From NCBI RefSeq assembly GCF_025398275.1, contig NZ_JAODOR010000005.1, forward strand, positions 62,001 through 126,000: a DNA stretch of 64,000 bases, written 5' to 3'. The DNA comes from Microbacterium memoriense. GTDB lineage: Bacteria > Actinomycetota > Actinomycetes > Actinomycetales > Microbacteriaceae. Both the position numbers and the translations under genes were made by a program. Of this stretch, positions 34,748 through 43,848 are shown one piece after another; position 1 is the first letter of the stretch; every line of letters begins with the position of its first letter. Under the pieces are notes generated by a model. The model was not told the DNA's origin and made no database searches. It worked only from the letters and a program-made list of their open reading frames with translations.

Positions 34748-36493
34748 ATGAGCATCGAGGTATGGGCACCGCGGGCCGAGCGAGTGCGGCTCCGCCGCCC
34801 GGGTCACGACGACATCGAGCTGAGCCCGAGAGGCCGCGGGTGGTGGGGTGCGGAGGTCGCGCTCGCGGCGGGGGACGAGTACGGCTTCGTCCTGGGCGCC
34901 GGGGACCGGGTGCTGCCCGATCCCCGTTCGCGGCGCCAGCCGCAGGGCGTCCACGCGATGTCAGCCGTCGACGATCCGGCCGCCTTCTCCTGGACTGACG
35001 GTGACTGGCACGGCCGTCAGTTGGCCGGCGGCGTGATCTACGAACTCCACATCGGGACCTTCACGCCCGAAGGCACGCTCGATGCGGCCACGTCGAAGTT
35101 CGCGCACCTTCGCGACCTCGGCGTGACCCACATCGAACTCCTCCCGGTCAACGGTTTCAATGGCACGCACAATTGGGGCTACGACGGCGTGCTCTGGTAC
35201 ACCGTGCACGAGGCCTACGGCGGGCCGGAGGCGTACCGGCGTTTCGTGGATGCCGCGCACGCGGAAGGTCTCGCGGTCATCCAGGACGTCGTCTACAACC
35301 ATCTGGGGCCCTCCGGTAACTATCTCCCCGAGTTCGGTCCGTACCTGCGCGACGGTCACGGCACGACCTGGGGCGCGAGCCTGAATCTCGACGAACGCGC
35401 CGTTCGCGACTACATCGTCGATAACGCGCGCATGTGGCTGAGCGATTTCCACGTCGACGGATTGCGGTTGGATGCCGTCCACGCGCTGCACGAATCCGAG
35501 AGCAGCCCCATTCACATCCTTCGGGAGCTCGGCGAAGCCGCCGACGTGCTGAGCGCCCACGTCGGCCGTCCGCTGTCGCTGATCGCCGAGAGCGACCTCA
35601 ACGACCCCGTGATGATCTTGCCGCGCGAGTCCGGCGGCCACGGCCTCGCCGCACAGTGGGTGGACGACTGGCACCACGCGGTGCACGTCGCCGTCAGCGG
35701 TGAGACCGACGGGTACTACGCCGATTTCGCGGCGCTGCAGGCGGTGCCCAAAACCTGGACCGGGGGGTTCTTCCACGACGGGACGCTGTCAAGCTTCCGC
35801 GGGCGCGAGCACGGCATCCCGATCCCGCCCGACGTGCCGTCTTGGCGTCTCGTGACCTTCGCGCAGGACCACGACCAGATCGGCAACCGCGCCGCGGGCG
35901 ACCGGCTCGCGGCGACGCTCTCGCCGCAGCGTCTCGCGGTCACGGCGGTGCTCACGATGACGGCGCCCGGGACCCCGATGCTGTTCATGGGGGAGGAGTG
36001 GGGGGCGTCCACTCCGTGGCAGTTCTTCACTTCGCACCCGGAACCCGAGCTCGCCGCCGCGACCGCCGCGGGGCGCAAGGCGGAGTTCGCCGCGATGGGA
36101 TGGGACGAATCGATCGTTCCCGATCCGAACGATCCCGCCACGTTCCTCCGCTCGAAGCTCGACTGGGCCGAGGTCGACACCGCGCCGCACGCCGAGCTTC
36201 TCGCGCTGTATCGCCGGTTGGCGCACCTGCGCCGCGCGTACCCCGACTTCACCGACCCGCGCGCCGTGAGTCGGGGGGCGAGCGCCGCCGACGCGATCGG
36301 TGGCCGGGTCTACGAACTCGAGCGGGGTGCCGCCCGTGTCCTCGTGAACCTCTCCGAGGCTCCGTGGCACGTCGCGCTCCGGGCCGGAGAGACCGTGTGG
36401 CTGGCCACCGAGGCAGTGGAGACAGCATCCGGAACTCTCGTTGTCCCGCCGGATTCGGCCGTCATCGCCGGGCCGGAGGGCGCGAGTTCGTAG
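34748..36493 (+). CDS. treZ: Malto-oligosyltrehalose trehalohydrolase TreZ
   Basis: A 581-residue GH13 enzyme that cleaves trehalose off the maltooligosyl-trehalose made by TreY. An N-terminal CBM48-like domain ([15 protein letters not shown], residues 1-85) precedes the barrel, with [17 protein letters not shown] at its start. Catalytic motifs are [15 protein letters not shown] (nucleophile Asp), [10 protein letters not shown] (acid/base Glu) and [16 protein letters not shown] (Asp). The start at 34748 has CAGGAT 6 bases upstream. Usually treY and treZ are neighbours; here 14.2 kb of other genes, including the mobile block, lie between them. Confidence 0.96.
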   Translation: MSIEVWAPRAERVRLRRPGHDDIELSPRGRGWWGAEVALAAGDEYGFVLGAGDRVLPDPRSRRQPQGVHAMSAVDDPAAFSWTDGDWHGRQLAGGVIYELHIGTFTPEGTLDAATSKFAHLRDLGVTHIELLPVNGFNGTHNWGYDGVLWYTVHEAYGGPEAYRRFVDAAHAEGLAVIQDVVYNHLGPSGNYLPEFGPYLRDGHGTTWGASLNLDERAVRDYIVDNARMWLSDFHVDGLRLDAVHALHESESSPIHILRELGEAADVLSAHVGRPLSLIAESDLNDPVMILPRESGGHGLAAQWVDDWHHAVHVAVSGETDGYYADFAALQAVPKTWTGGFFHDGTLSSFRGREHGIPIPPDVPSWRLVTFAQDHDQIGNRAAGDRLAATLSPQRLAVTAVLTMTAPGTPMLFMGEEWGASTPWQFFTSHPEPELAAATAAGRKAEFAAMGWDESIVPDPNDPATFLRSKLDWAEVDTAPHAELLALYRRLAHLRRAYPDFTDPRAVSRGASAADAIGGRVYELERGAARVLVNLSEAPWHVALRAGETVWLATEAVETASGTLVVPPDSAVIAGPEGASS

Positions 36494-36550
36494 CGTCGTG
36501 TATCAGGTGGGTCTGGCCGGACTCCTCTGGGTATGGCCACAATGGGGGTT

Positions 36551-37192
36551 ATGACCGCCACCGACCCGCCGCACGTCCGCGGCGCATCGGGCGACGATGC
36601 ACGCGCGGGTGAGTCGGGATCGATCTGGCAGCGCGCGTCTGCGGCATTCACGCGGTGGCGTCAGGGCGACGCCCGCGCGATGGATGACCTCGTGCGCACG
36701 ATGACGCCGGTGCTCTGGCACGTCGTCCGCTCGTACGGCCTGGAACGAGCCCTCGCCGAAGACGTCGTGCAGACGACGTGGATGACGCTCCTGCGCGGTC
36801 ACGACCGGATTGCGGATGACGCAGCCGTTGCCGGCTGGTTGACGACCTGTGCCCGCCGCGAAGCCTGGCGGACCGCGAAAGCGCATCAGCGCGCACGTCC
36901 CACCGACGACGACGAGCTCGAATCGCGACTGCCGGTGGCGGAATCGGCCGAAGAGCGCGCTCAGGCCGCCGACGTCGATCACCGGCTGTGGCGCGCGGTC
37001 GCGATCCTGGATGACCGGTGCCGACGGCTGCTGCGCATCGTCGCGTTCGAGGAGCGCCCCGACTACGCGCGCATCGCCGAAGACCTCGCCATGCCGGTCG
37101 GCTCGATCGGACCCACCAGACAACGCTGCCTCGGCAAAATGCGGGCGTTGCTGACCGCCGATGGATGGAGGGGAGACGCCGATGGCCACTGA
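36551..37192 (+). CDS. ECF-type RNA polymerase sigma factor
   Basis: A 213-residue sigma-70 family factor with only regions 2 and 4. Region 2 (about residues 35-105) includes LVRTMTPVLWHVVRSYGLER and EDVVQTTWMTLLRG, binding the -10 element. Region 4 (about residues 150-205) has ARIAEDLAMPVGSIGPTRQR, the recognition helix for the -35 element. ATG 36551 is preferred, as GGGGGTT precedes it; in-frame ATGs at 36533 and 36542 are possible. It overlaps the next gene by 11 bases and heads the S8/CHAT protease locus, so it probably directs expression of that locus or of its response genes. Confidence 0.9.
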   Translation: MTATDPPHVRGASGDDARAGESGSIWQRASAAFTRWRQGDARAMDDLVRTMTPVLWHVVRSYGLERALAEDVVQTTWMTLLRGHDRIADDAAVAGWLTTCARREAWRTAKAHQRARPTDDDELESRLPVAESAEERAQAADVDHRLWRAVAILDDRCRRLLRIVAFEERPDYARIAEDLAMPVGSIGPTRQRCLGKMRALLTADGWRGDADGH

Positions 37193-37643
37193 CGATGTCG
37201 CGCTGTTCCGAGCGCTGCGACAGACCTGGGAAGCGGTCGACCCGGTACCGACAGACCTCGTCGACCGGATGATCGTCGCTGTCGCGACCGCGGATCTGTC
37301 CGCCGAGTACGCGCTTCTGACTCTCGTCGTCGACGCGGATGCTCCGGCTGTCCGCGGCGAGACCGACGCGCTCACGCTGCAGTTCACGGACGGCACGGCC
37401 AGCGTCCTCGTGCACGTCGTGACGGACGAGAAGAACCGTCGCCGCATCGACGGCTGGGTGGACGCCCCGGCAACCGAGATCACTCTGGTGCAGGACGACG
37501 AGACCTGGACGACGACGCCCGATCACGGCCGGTTCTCGTTCGAGGGCATTCCCGCGGGGATGTGTCACGTGCGGGTGCTCCTGGACCGCACGGCGGAGCC
37601 CGGGGCCTCCACCGAACTGCGTACGCCCCGATTCGATCTGTGA
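37182..37643 (+). CDS. Putative sigma-associated regulator (153 aa)
   Basis: A soluble protein in two parts. The N-terminal helix pair, FRALRQTWEAVDPVPTDLVD and MIVAVATADLSAEYALL (residues 7-45), resembles the helical segment of anti-sigma proteins. The C-terminal half is a beta-rich module ending in ATEITLVQDDETWTTTPD and GRFSFEGIPAGMCHVRVLL, like a carboxypeptidase-regulatory or Cna-B-type sandwich. There is no membrane helix and no zinc-binding HxxxCxxC, so it is not a classical anti-sigma factor. GGAGGGGAGA precedes the ATG at 37182. The overlap with the sigma gene predicts a physical or regulatory link. It is also a candidate substrate of the downstream proteases; both roles are inferred. 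Confidence 0.75.
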   Translation: MATDDVALFRALRQTWEAVDPVPTDLVDRMIVAVATADLSAEYALLTLVVDADAPAVRGETDALTLQFTDGTASVLVHVVTDEKNRRRIDGWVDAPATEITLVQDDETWTTTPDHGRFSFEGIPAGMCHVRVLLDRTAEPGASTELRTPRFDL

Positions 37644-37691
37644 TGCACCAGTCCGCGCGCCGCGCGGGCGGTGACGATGAGGGGATGATCC

Positions 37692-39335
37692 ATGGCTGAG
37701 GACACACGCGAACCACGACCGCCGCAACCGAAGGGCTGGTCGTGGCGAGATCGCGCGCGGGGGTCGGTGATTTCCGCTGTCGTCCTCGACCCCGGTTCCG
37801 AGCCGCTCGACGGCATCGAGGCGTTCCAGACCGCGTACGTGCCGCACCGGCTGCTCATCAGCATCCCGCCCGGTGACGGCGACCCCGAGAGCCCTGAAGG
37901 GCCGTACGCTCAGGTTCGTGCCGCGGCGCGTGAGTTCGGGTGGGATGCTGTCGCCCAGCGCCTCGACGGTACCGAACTGGCGGAGGTTCCCGAGGGGCGC
38001 GTGCCCGGCGCGCCGCGCGTGCTCCGGGTGCAGTTGACGACCCCGGATGAGGTCGCCCGCGGAGTCTCGCCGTCGCTACCCGATGCATGGCGCGTGCTGC
38101 AGCGCGTTCGCCGGACGGCGCTGGACGCCGTCGGCGGCCGTGCGGACGCCGGTGCCGCTCTCCGGCAGATGGGGGCGGATCGGATCGGCCTCGATCACAT
38201 CCTGACGCTCGACCCCATCGGGGTGAACCCGTTCATGAAGACGAACCCCTTCATGAAGACCAATCCCTTCATGAAGACGAACCCCTTCATGAAGACCAAT
38301 CCGGTCGACGAATACGGCTCGTGCGGATCGGGGGGCAGACAACCGGTCGCGTGGATCGGGCCGGCGCCGACCCGCCCCGCTGTGGCGAAGGGGCATCGCC
38401 GCGCCGTCGTGGCGGTGCTCGACACCGGCGCTGGCGCTCACGCGTGGCTGCCCGACGACGTCGTCGACCGCCGTGTCACGGTCGACGGGCGGGTGATCGG
38501 GCTCGAAGATGACGCGAACCCGGAGATCTATCCCGACCTGTACGGGCCGCTGGACGGACAACTCGACGATGTCGCCGGCCATGGGACGTTCATCGCCGGG
38601 ATCATCCGGCAAGCCGCACCCGCCGCCGACATCCTCGCGATCCGCGTCGCCGATGCGCTCGGAATGGTGGAGGAGTCGAACCTGCTCGCCGTGCTCGAGG
38701 ATCTCGCACTCCTCGCGTACCGTGCACGGCACGGCAAGGATGGCGGACGCCCGATCGATGTCGTGAGTCTTTCGCTCGGGTACTACCACGAGACCCCGCA
38801 GGACGGTTTCTACACCCGCGACCTGTACGACCTGCTGGCTGTCCTCCGCGGGCTCGGCACGACCGTCGTCGTCTCGGCGGGCAATGACGCGATCGACCGC
38901 CCGACCTTTCCGGCATCGCTCTGGCCGTGGCCGGGCGCCGACAACGGGATCGTCGCCGACGGTGGCGCCGCGCACCTCAGCGTCGGCGCGCTCAACCCCG
39001 ATCGACGCACGACCTCGCTCTTCTCCAACGTCGGGCCGTGGGTGCGTCTGTACGCGCCGGGCGCCGCTGTCGTCAGCACGATCCCGGACTTCTTCGGGGG
39101 AGTGCAAGCATCCACCCGCGACGACGAGTACGACCGCGAGCGCCTCACGATCGGCCCCGAGGACTTCCGCGGTGGCTTCGCCGTGTGGAGCGGCACCTCC
39201 TTCGCGGCACCGCTCGTGGCGGGGCGGATCGCCGCGATCCTCGGCGACGGATCGCTCCCCGAGGAGGCGGATGACGCCGCCGTGACGACTGCGCTCGCCG
39301 CCGTCGAGGCGGTGCTGGTGGGCGACGACGACTGA
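37692..39335 (+). CDS. Cytoplasmic S8 (subtilisin-like) serine protease with NPFMKT repeats
   Basis: A 547-residue serine peptidase. No signal peptide is present (N-terminus is polar: AEDTREPRPPQPKGW), so it is cytoplasmic, unusual for S8. Residues 20-175 form a predicted N-terminal domain, possibly an inhibitory prodomain. Residues 179-202 are four tandem NPFMKT hexapeptides directly before the protease domain. The triad is complete: Asp244 (VAVLDTGAGAH), His297 (VAGHGTFIAGII) and Ser503 (SGTSFAAPLVAG). The repeat linker is a plausible activation or docking site. It follows the sigma factor pair and precedes the TPR-CHAT gene by 42 bp. Confidence 0.9.
   Translation: MAEDTREPRPPQPKGWSWRDRARGSVISAVVLDPGSEPLDGIEAFQTAYVPHRLLISIPPGDGDPESPEGPYAQVRAAAREFGWDAVAQRLDGTELAEVPEGRVPGAPRVLRVQLTTPDEVARGVSPSLPDAWRVLQRVRRTALDAVGGRADAGAALRQMGADRIGLDHILTLDPIGVNPFMKTNPFMKTNPFMKTNPFMKTNPVDEYGSCGSGGRQPVAWIGPAPTRPAVAKGHRRAVVAVLDTGAGAHAWLPDDVVDRRVTVDGRVIGLEDDANPEIYPDLYGPLDGQLDDVAGHGTFIAGIIRQAAPAADILAIRVADALGMVEESNLLAVLEDLALLAYRARHGKDGGRPIDVVSLSLGYYHETPQDGFYTRDLYDLLAVLRGLGTTVVVSAGNDAIDRPTFPASLWPWPGADNGIVADGGAAHLSVGALNPDRRTTSLFSNVGPWVRLYAPGAAVVSTIPDFFGGVQASTRDDEYDRERLTIGPEDFRGGFAVWSGTSFAAPLVAGRIAAILGDGSLPEEADDAAVTTALAAVEAVLVGDDD
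38226..38297 (+). repeat. Four tandem 18-bp repeats encoding NPFMKT
   Basis: Each unit encodes Asn-Pro-Phe-Met-Lys-Thr. Units differ only at synonymous third positions (AAC/AAT, CCG/CCC, ACG/ACC), with units alternating in pairs. The amino-acid motif is therefore kept while bases drift, which points to selection on the peptide. Confidence 0.9.
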
Positions 39336-39377
39336 TCGCGCTCGCGCGGGAGGCAGCGGGCACGGCATGCTGAGGGG

Positions 39378-41855
39378 ATGACGTCCCCCGACGAGCGCGA
39401 GTATGCGCGCGGGCTCGATCTGGCAGCGCAGCGACGCTTCGCGGAGGCGCTCGTCGTGCTCGATGCGGTCGCAGCCACGGCCCACGATCCGGATCTGTAC
39501 GCGCGCGTCGTGGGGACGCGCGCGTACATCTTCACGCAGACCGGCCGGTCAGCGGATGGCGAGCGGGAGTGCCGCGCGGCGCTCGAGGACGACCGCCTCA
39601 GCGCGCACACGCGGGGCGTCGTGGCCGGCCAGCTCGGTAGCGTGCTCGTCAACCAAGGGCGCCTCGACGAAGGGCTTCAGTGGCTGGGCCTGGCCATCGA
39701 CACGATCCCGGACGATCCGCTTGCGGTCGCGAACCTGCGGGTCAACCGGAGTCTCATCCACATGCAGCGGCGAGACCTCCCTCAGAGCGCCGCCGATCTT
39801 CAGGCGACGCTCGCGGTCTTCGCCGACCACGGGTCGGCGTCCGATCTCGCCGAGGCCCAGCACAACCTCGGCTACGTCGCCTTGCTCGAGGGCGACCTCG
39901 TTCGGGCGATGCGGGAGATGGCCGCGGCGCGTCCCGTGCTGGCGGCACTCTCGTCGGCCAACGCCGCGATCTGCGATGCGGACCGCGCCGAGGTCCTGCG
40001 CGACGCGGGTCTGGCGACGGAAGCCGAACGCGTGCTCGCCGCTGCTGCTGCGTCGTTCGGTGCGGACGGGATGCCGCAAGCGCGCGCGGAATCCGAACTG
40101 CGGCTCGCGATCTCCCTCGTCCGTCACGATCCGGGACGCGCCGAGCGCGTGGCGCGCACGGCGGCTCGGCGCTTCCGCGCGCTCGGCGCGGGGTCCTGGG
40201 CGACGCGGGCCGATGGCGTGCGCCTCCGCGCGGCACTGTCGGTCGGTGGCATGGATCAGTCCGGCCAGCTCCTCCCGGTGCACCGGCGACGCCCGGATGA
40301 CGACGAGATCGACCGCGTCGCCCGTGCGCTTTCGCGCCACGGATTCGCCGGTGACGCGGCGGCTCTGCGGCTCGCCCGAGAGCTCTGGCGGGCCCGGCAG
40401 GGCAAGCGCGCCGGGCGGATGCCGGCGATCACCGATCATGCGTCGCTGGATGTCCGTCTCCTTGCGCGCGAAGTGCGCGCGCGCCGCGCGGAACACACGC
40501 GCCCGGCACGCGCACGTGCCGAGGCTGCGGCCGGGCTGGCGGAATTGGGTGCCGGGCGTTCGGTCCACGGGAGCCTGGACCTCCAGACATCGCTCGCGAT
40601 GCACGGACAGGCGCTGTTGTTGGCGGGGATCGATTCGGCGGTCGCGTCGGGTCGTCCCGATGTCATCTTCGAATGGTCCGAACGTGCCCGTCTGCTCAGC
40701 CAGCAGGTCGTCGCCGTGCGGCCGCCGCACGACCCGGCGCAGGCGGCCGATCTGTCCGAACTGCGGATGCTGCGCGCCGACCTCGCCGGATCCGACTGGC
40801 TCGCCGACCCCCGCGTGATCGCGCTCGGCGCGCGCGTGCGCGAGCGGCAGTGGCAGACCGCCGGCGCGGCACGCGACGACGCTGTCGACTCGCGCCTCGA
40901 TCTGGATGCTCTCCGCGCGACGCTCGCCCCGGACACCGCGGTCCTGTCCTACGTCTACGGGACGGCAGGACTGCGGTGCCTGGTGGCCACCTCCACGGGG
41001 GCATCCCTCGTGTCGCTGCCCGGATGGGAGGCCGCGCGCACGGTCATCGCGGGGCTGCGGGCCGACCTCGACATGACCGCCACCGTGCGCACCGGTCCGC
41101 TGGCGGCCGTCGTCCAGCGCTCCCTCCAGCAGCGCCTTGCCCTCCTGTCGCGGGCGCTCGTCGACGAGCCGGTGCGTGTCGCGGGCGTCCGCAGGTTGGT
41201 CGTGACCGCGCCGGGCATCCTCGCCGGCATCCCCTGGAGCATGGTGCCCGGCCTCGCGGAGTGCGCGCTGACGCTCGCCGGATCGGCGTCGCGGTGGGCG
41301 CTGAGCGAACCGCGGCCGCTGCGCACCGCGGCATTCGCCGTGGGCCCGCGGATCGACCGCGGCGTCGAGGAGGTCACGACGGCCGCCGCTGTCTGGGACT
41401 CGCCGCACCTTCTCCTCGGACCCGCGGCCACCGTCGAGGCCACCTCGGCCGTCGCGGGAGAGGCGGATGTGCTCCATATCGTCGCGCACGGACGGCACGC
41501 GGCCGACAACCCCCTGTTCTCGGGTCTGGAGCTCAGCGACGGCGTGCTGTTCGGCTACGACATCGACCGCATCGCCGCCATCCCGCGCACGGTCGTGCTC
41601 TCGGCATGCGAAGTCGGGCGGTCGGCCGTGCGCTGGGGAGAGGAAGCGATCGGTATGACGCGGGCGTGGTTGCATGCGGGCGCAGACTGTGTCATCGCCG
41701 CGCCCGTCGTGGTCGCCGATGACGACGCGAGCGCGGTGCTCAGCGCCCTGCACAGCGGCCTCGCCGCCGGCCGGAGCCCCGCCGAAGCGCTGGCTGCCGC
41801 CCAGGCGGAGACCGGCATCCTGACGGCGTTCCAGTGTCACGGCGCAGGGCTCTGA
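39378..41855 (+). CDS. TPR-CHAT caspase-like protease
   Basis: An 825-residue cytoplasmic protein. Residues 5-300 consist of helical TPR repeats (for example AQHNLGYVALLEGDLVRAMR) for binding a partner. A helical linker follows, and the CHAT domain (about residues 520-825) is a caspase/separase-fold cysteine protease. The catalytic His704 is in LHIVAHGRHAADNP and Cys744 in VVLSACEVGRS, both intact. TPR-CHAT proteins serve as effector proteases in conflict systems, including the Craspase of type III-E CRISPR; no gRAMP or array exists here. Likely substrates are the neighbouring 153-aa protein or the S8 protease. CATGCT lies 6 bases before ATG 39378. Confidence 0.92.
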   Translation: MTSPDEREYARGLDLAAQRRFAEALVVLDAVAATAHDPDLYARVVGTRAYIFTQTGRSADGERECRAALEDDRLSAHTRGVVAGQLGSVLVNQGRLDEGLQWLGLAIDTIPDDPLAVANLRVNRSLIHMQRRDLPQSAADLQATLAVFADHGSASDLAEAQHNLGYVALLEGDLVRAMREMAAARPVLAALSSANAAICDADRAEVLRDAGLATEAERVLAAAAASFGADGMPQARAESELRLAISLVRHDPGRAERVARTAARRFRALGAGSWATRADGVRLRAALSVGGMDQSGQLLPVHRRRPDDDEIDRVARALSRHGFAGDAAALRLARELWRARQGKRAGRMPAITDHASLDVRLLAREVRARRAEHTRPARARAEAAAGLAELGAGRSVHGSLDLQTSLAMHGQALLLAGIDSAVASGRPDVIFEWSERARLLSQQVVAVRPPHDPAQAADLSELRMLRADLAGSDWLADPRVIALGARVRERQWQTAGAARDDAVDSRLDLDALRATLAPDTAVLSYVYGTAGLRCLVATSTGASLVSLPGWEAARTVIAGLRADLDMTATVRTGPLAAVVQRSLQQRLALLSRALVDEPVRVAGVRRLVVTAPGILAGIPWSMVPGLAECALTLAGSASRWALSEPRPLRTAAFAVGPRIDRGVEEVTTAAAVWDSPHLLLGPAATVEATSAVAGEADVLHIVAHGRHAADNPLFSGLELSDGVLFGYDIDRIAAIPRTVVLSACEVGRSAVRWGEEAIGMTRAWLHAGADCVIAAPVVVADDDASAVLSALHSGLAAGRSPAEALAAAQAETGILTAFQCHGAGL

Positions 41856-41860
41856 AAAAA

Positions 41861-41890
41861 CCCCGGCGATGTATCAGGGTGTCGCCGGGG
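41861..41890. terminator. Terminator of the sigma/S8/CHAT locus
   Basis: A perfect 9-bp stem, CCCCGGCGA with complement, and a 12-base loop. It starts 5 bp after the CHAT stop. Six A's precede it, giving a U tract only for minus-strand transcripts, so it may work in both directions. Confidence 0.7.
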
Positions 41891-42090
41891 TGCTCCTCTC
41901 TTGTGAACGACAGAGACGTGAGCGTGGGGGACGCGGGGCGTCGCACCTGTGGGGGAGGACAATCCGTCGTTCGAGAAGTCCGGAAGCTGGGGGCGACCGG
42001 TCTTCGGGCCGGCGGATGCGGGGGCTCCGCCGGCCTCTCTTTCGTCTCCGGGGCCGTGTCAACCCCGTGGCGAGAAGACGTCGGAGTGCC

Positions 42091-42096
42091 TAGCGT
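42091..42096 (+). promoter_or_regulatory. -10 element of the TspO-like gene
   Basis: TAGCGT followed by 6 bases and the ATG at 42103. Confidence 0.5.
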
Positions 42097-42102
42097 CGAG
42101 GG

Positions 42103-42912
42103 ATGAGTGACACACGTGTGCATCGTCCCGCCGACCTCGGCCGCCAGATCGGGGTGATCTCCGCCGTGGTCTTCATGATCATCGCCGCGATGGTCGGGAC
42201 GGGACTCTTCGGTGGCACGAACGTACGCGAGCTTCAGGGAGGCGCCCTCGATTCCGACGCCACGTATCTCGCTCCGGCGACGCAGGCGTTCAGCATCTGG
42301 ACGGCGATCTACATCCTGATGGTGGCGTACGCGATCTGGCAGGCGCTTCCCGCGCAGCGGAGTCGGGTGCGTCAGCGCGCGGCCGGATGGTGGGTCGCCG
42401 TCACGGCTGTCCTCAACGGCGGCTGGCTGCTCGCTGCGCAGTTCTTGAACCTGCCGATGACTGTGATCGCGATCGTCGTCCTTCTGATCGCGCTGGCCTT
42501 GACGATCCGGGTGCTGACCATCCAGCCGAGCGAAGGATGGCAGGATGCCGTGTTCCTCGACCTCACCGTGGGGCTGCACCTGGGGTGGGTGGCGCTTGCG
42601 ACGGTGGCGAACGTCACCGCCTGGTTGACCGCCGAGGTCGTGCCGGCCTCCTGGGGTGATGCCGCGGATTTCTGGGGCATCGCTGTGCTGCTCGTCGTCG
42701 GGTTCATCGGCATCGCCCTTGCTCTCGGCACGAAGGGACGCCTTGCGCCCGCCATCGCCATGTCATGGGGTCTCGCCTGGATCGCCGTGGGGCGGTCGAC
42801 CGGTGAGCCGCAGTCGCTCCCGATCGCGATCGCCGCAGGAGTCGTCGCCGCCGTCGTGCTTCTGGTGGCGGTGGCCATCCGCCTGATTCTGGCGCGCAGC
42901 ACCCCGGATTGA
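42103..42912 (+). CDS. TspO/MBR-related seven-helix membrane protein
   Basis: A 269-residue integral membrane protein with about seven hydrophobic helices. The stretch LAPATQAFSIWTAIYILMVA (about residues 56-75) and tryptophans in FSIW and AAGWWVAV recall the tryptophan-rich sensory protein/TspO-related family common in actinobacteria. Those proteins bind tetrapyrroles or act in stress signalling, though for this long form function is unknown. The gene is leaderless and monocistronic, followed by direct repeats. Family call is moderate, membrane topology firm. Confidence 0.7.
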   Translation: MSDTRVHRPADLGRQIGVISAVVFMIIAAMVGTGLFGGTNVRELQGGALDSDATYLAPATQAFSIWTAIYILMVAYAIWQALPAQRSRVRQRAAGWWVAVTAVLNGGWLLAAQFLNLPMTVIAIVVLLIALALTIRVLTIQPSEGWQDAVFLDLTVGLHLGWVALATVANVTAWLTAEVVPASWGDAADFWGIAVLLVVGFIGIALALGTKGRLAPAIAMSWGLAWIAVGRSTGEPQSLPIAIAAGVVAAVVLLVAVAIRLILARSTPD

Positions 42913-42945
42913 CCCTCGTCGAGGTTGCCCTTGCCTGTGCCGCGC

Positions 42946-43040
42946 ATGTCCCACTTTCGGCAGGGTATGTCCCACTTTCGGCAGGGTATGTCCCGCTTTC
43001 GGCTGGTTTTCGCGGCCCAAAGCGACCATAAGTGGGACAT
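42946..43040. repeat. Three 21-bp direct repeats with an inverted half-site
   Basis: ATGTCCCACTTTCGGCAGGGT occurs at 42946-42966 and 42967-42987, and a degenerate third copy at 42988-43008. An inverted AGTGGGACAT (43031-43040) pairs exactly with the first ten bases of the unit. The element lies between two convergent genes. There is no spacer diversity, so it is not a CRISPR array. Confidence 0.8.
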
Positions 43041-43096
43041 GCCCCCGGGCCCCGGGCTCTCGGTGCCGCTCGCCAGGCCGCCGGCATCGCGGCGAC

Positions 43097-43816
43097 TCAG
43101 TAGGTCTCGGCGAAGGCGCGCAGGATCCGGGGCGGCTCGGTCAGCGACGACGCGAGAACCTTCGCCGCGATGCGGTCGTAATCGCCGGCGGCGAAGTAGC
43201 CGTCATCGCGGTACACAGCCATGCGCTCGGTGAACGCCTCGGCCGTGGGCTCCGGGTGGAACTGCGTCGCATAGAGGCGGTCCCCGATCCGATACGCCTG
43301 CACGGGGCAATCGTTGTTCTGGGCAAGGAGGACAGCGCCCTCCGGGAGCGTGCCGGTGCCCTCCTTGTGCGCGGTCAGCGCCGTGAACGTGTCGGCAAGT
43401 CCACCGAACAACGGATCGCGGTGCCCCTCGTCGGTCAGGGCGATGCGGGCGGGCCCCGTGTCCTCGGGGTACGCGCGCGTGACCTCGCCGCCGAGCGCAC
43501 GCGTCACGACACCGATTCCGAAGCACGTGAACAGGGCCGCCGTCTCGGCCGCCGCGGCGCGGTGAGCGATGCGCGCGAGGTCCGCCTCCAGCCGCTGCTG
43601 TGACGCGTTCTTCGACGATTCGGGATCGCTCACGTTGAACGGGCTCCCGCCGACGACGAAGCCGCGCCAGCGGTCCCAGGCATCCGCCGGCAACGGCTCG
43701 TGCACGAGGTCCCAGCGCTCGAGGGTCGCGTCACGCATGGCGGTGCGAAAAGACGCGAACTCGGCCTCAGCCGCACCCTGCTGCGGGCGAGCGCAGATGT
43801 AGACCAGCGGTGCCAT
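43097..43816 (-). CDS. Class I glutamine amidotransferase-like protein
   Basis: A 239-residue protein of the GMP-synthase-type glutamine amidotransferase family, standing alone without a synthetase domain. The nucleophile Cys is in ALFTCFGIGVVTRALGG (G-x-C-like elbow, though with CFG rather than CxG), and the His-x-Glu pair is in YATQFHPEPT. Such stand-alone forms hydrolyse gamma-glutamyl compounds or act as pseudo-amidotransferases. The TAGACT element 7 bases before the ATG indicates leaderless expression. Substrate unknown. Confidence 0.88.
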   Translation of the reverse strand: MAPLVYICARPQQGAAEAEFASFRTAMRDATLERWDLVHEPLPADAWDRWRGFVVGGSPFNVSDPESSKNASQQRLEADLARIAHRAAAAETAALFTCFGIGVVTRALGGEVTRAYPEDTGPARIALTDEGHRDPLFGGLADTFTALTAHKEGTGTLPEGAVLLAQNNDCPVQAYRIGDRLYATQFHPEPTAEAFTERMAVYRDDGYFAAGDYDRIAAKVLASSLTEPPRILRAFAETY

Positions 43817-43823
43817 GGCGTCG

Positions 43824-43829
43824 AGTCTA
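43824..43829 (-). promoter_or_regulatory. -10 element of the amidotransferase gene
   Basis: Minus-strand TAGACT, 7 bases before the ATG at 43816. Confidence 0.45.
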
Positions 43830-43848
43830 GGCGTGTGGATGCCGCGCG

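Noticed and set aside
36551..41855. Type III-E CRISPR (Craspase) because of TPR-CHAT plus sigma factor
   Set aside because: No repeat array, no gRAMP/Cas7-11-like gene, no Cas1 or reverse transcriptase within the window. Only the CHAT-sigma logic is similar.
42946..43040. Short CRISPR-like array
   Set aside because: The 21-bp units follow each other without unique spacers and end with an inverted half-site.
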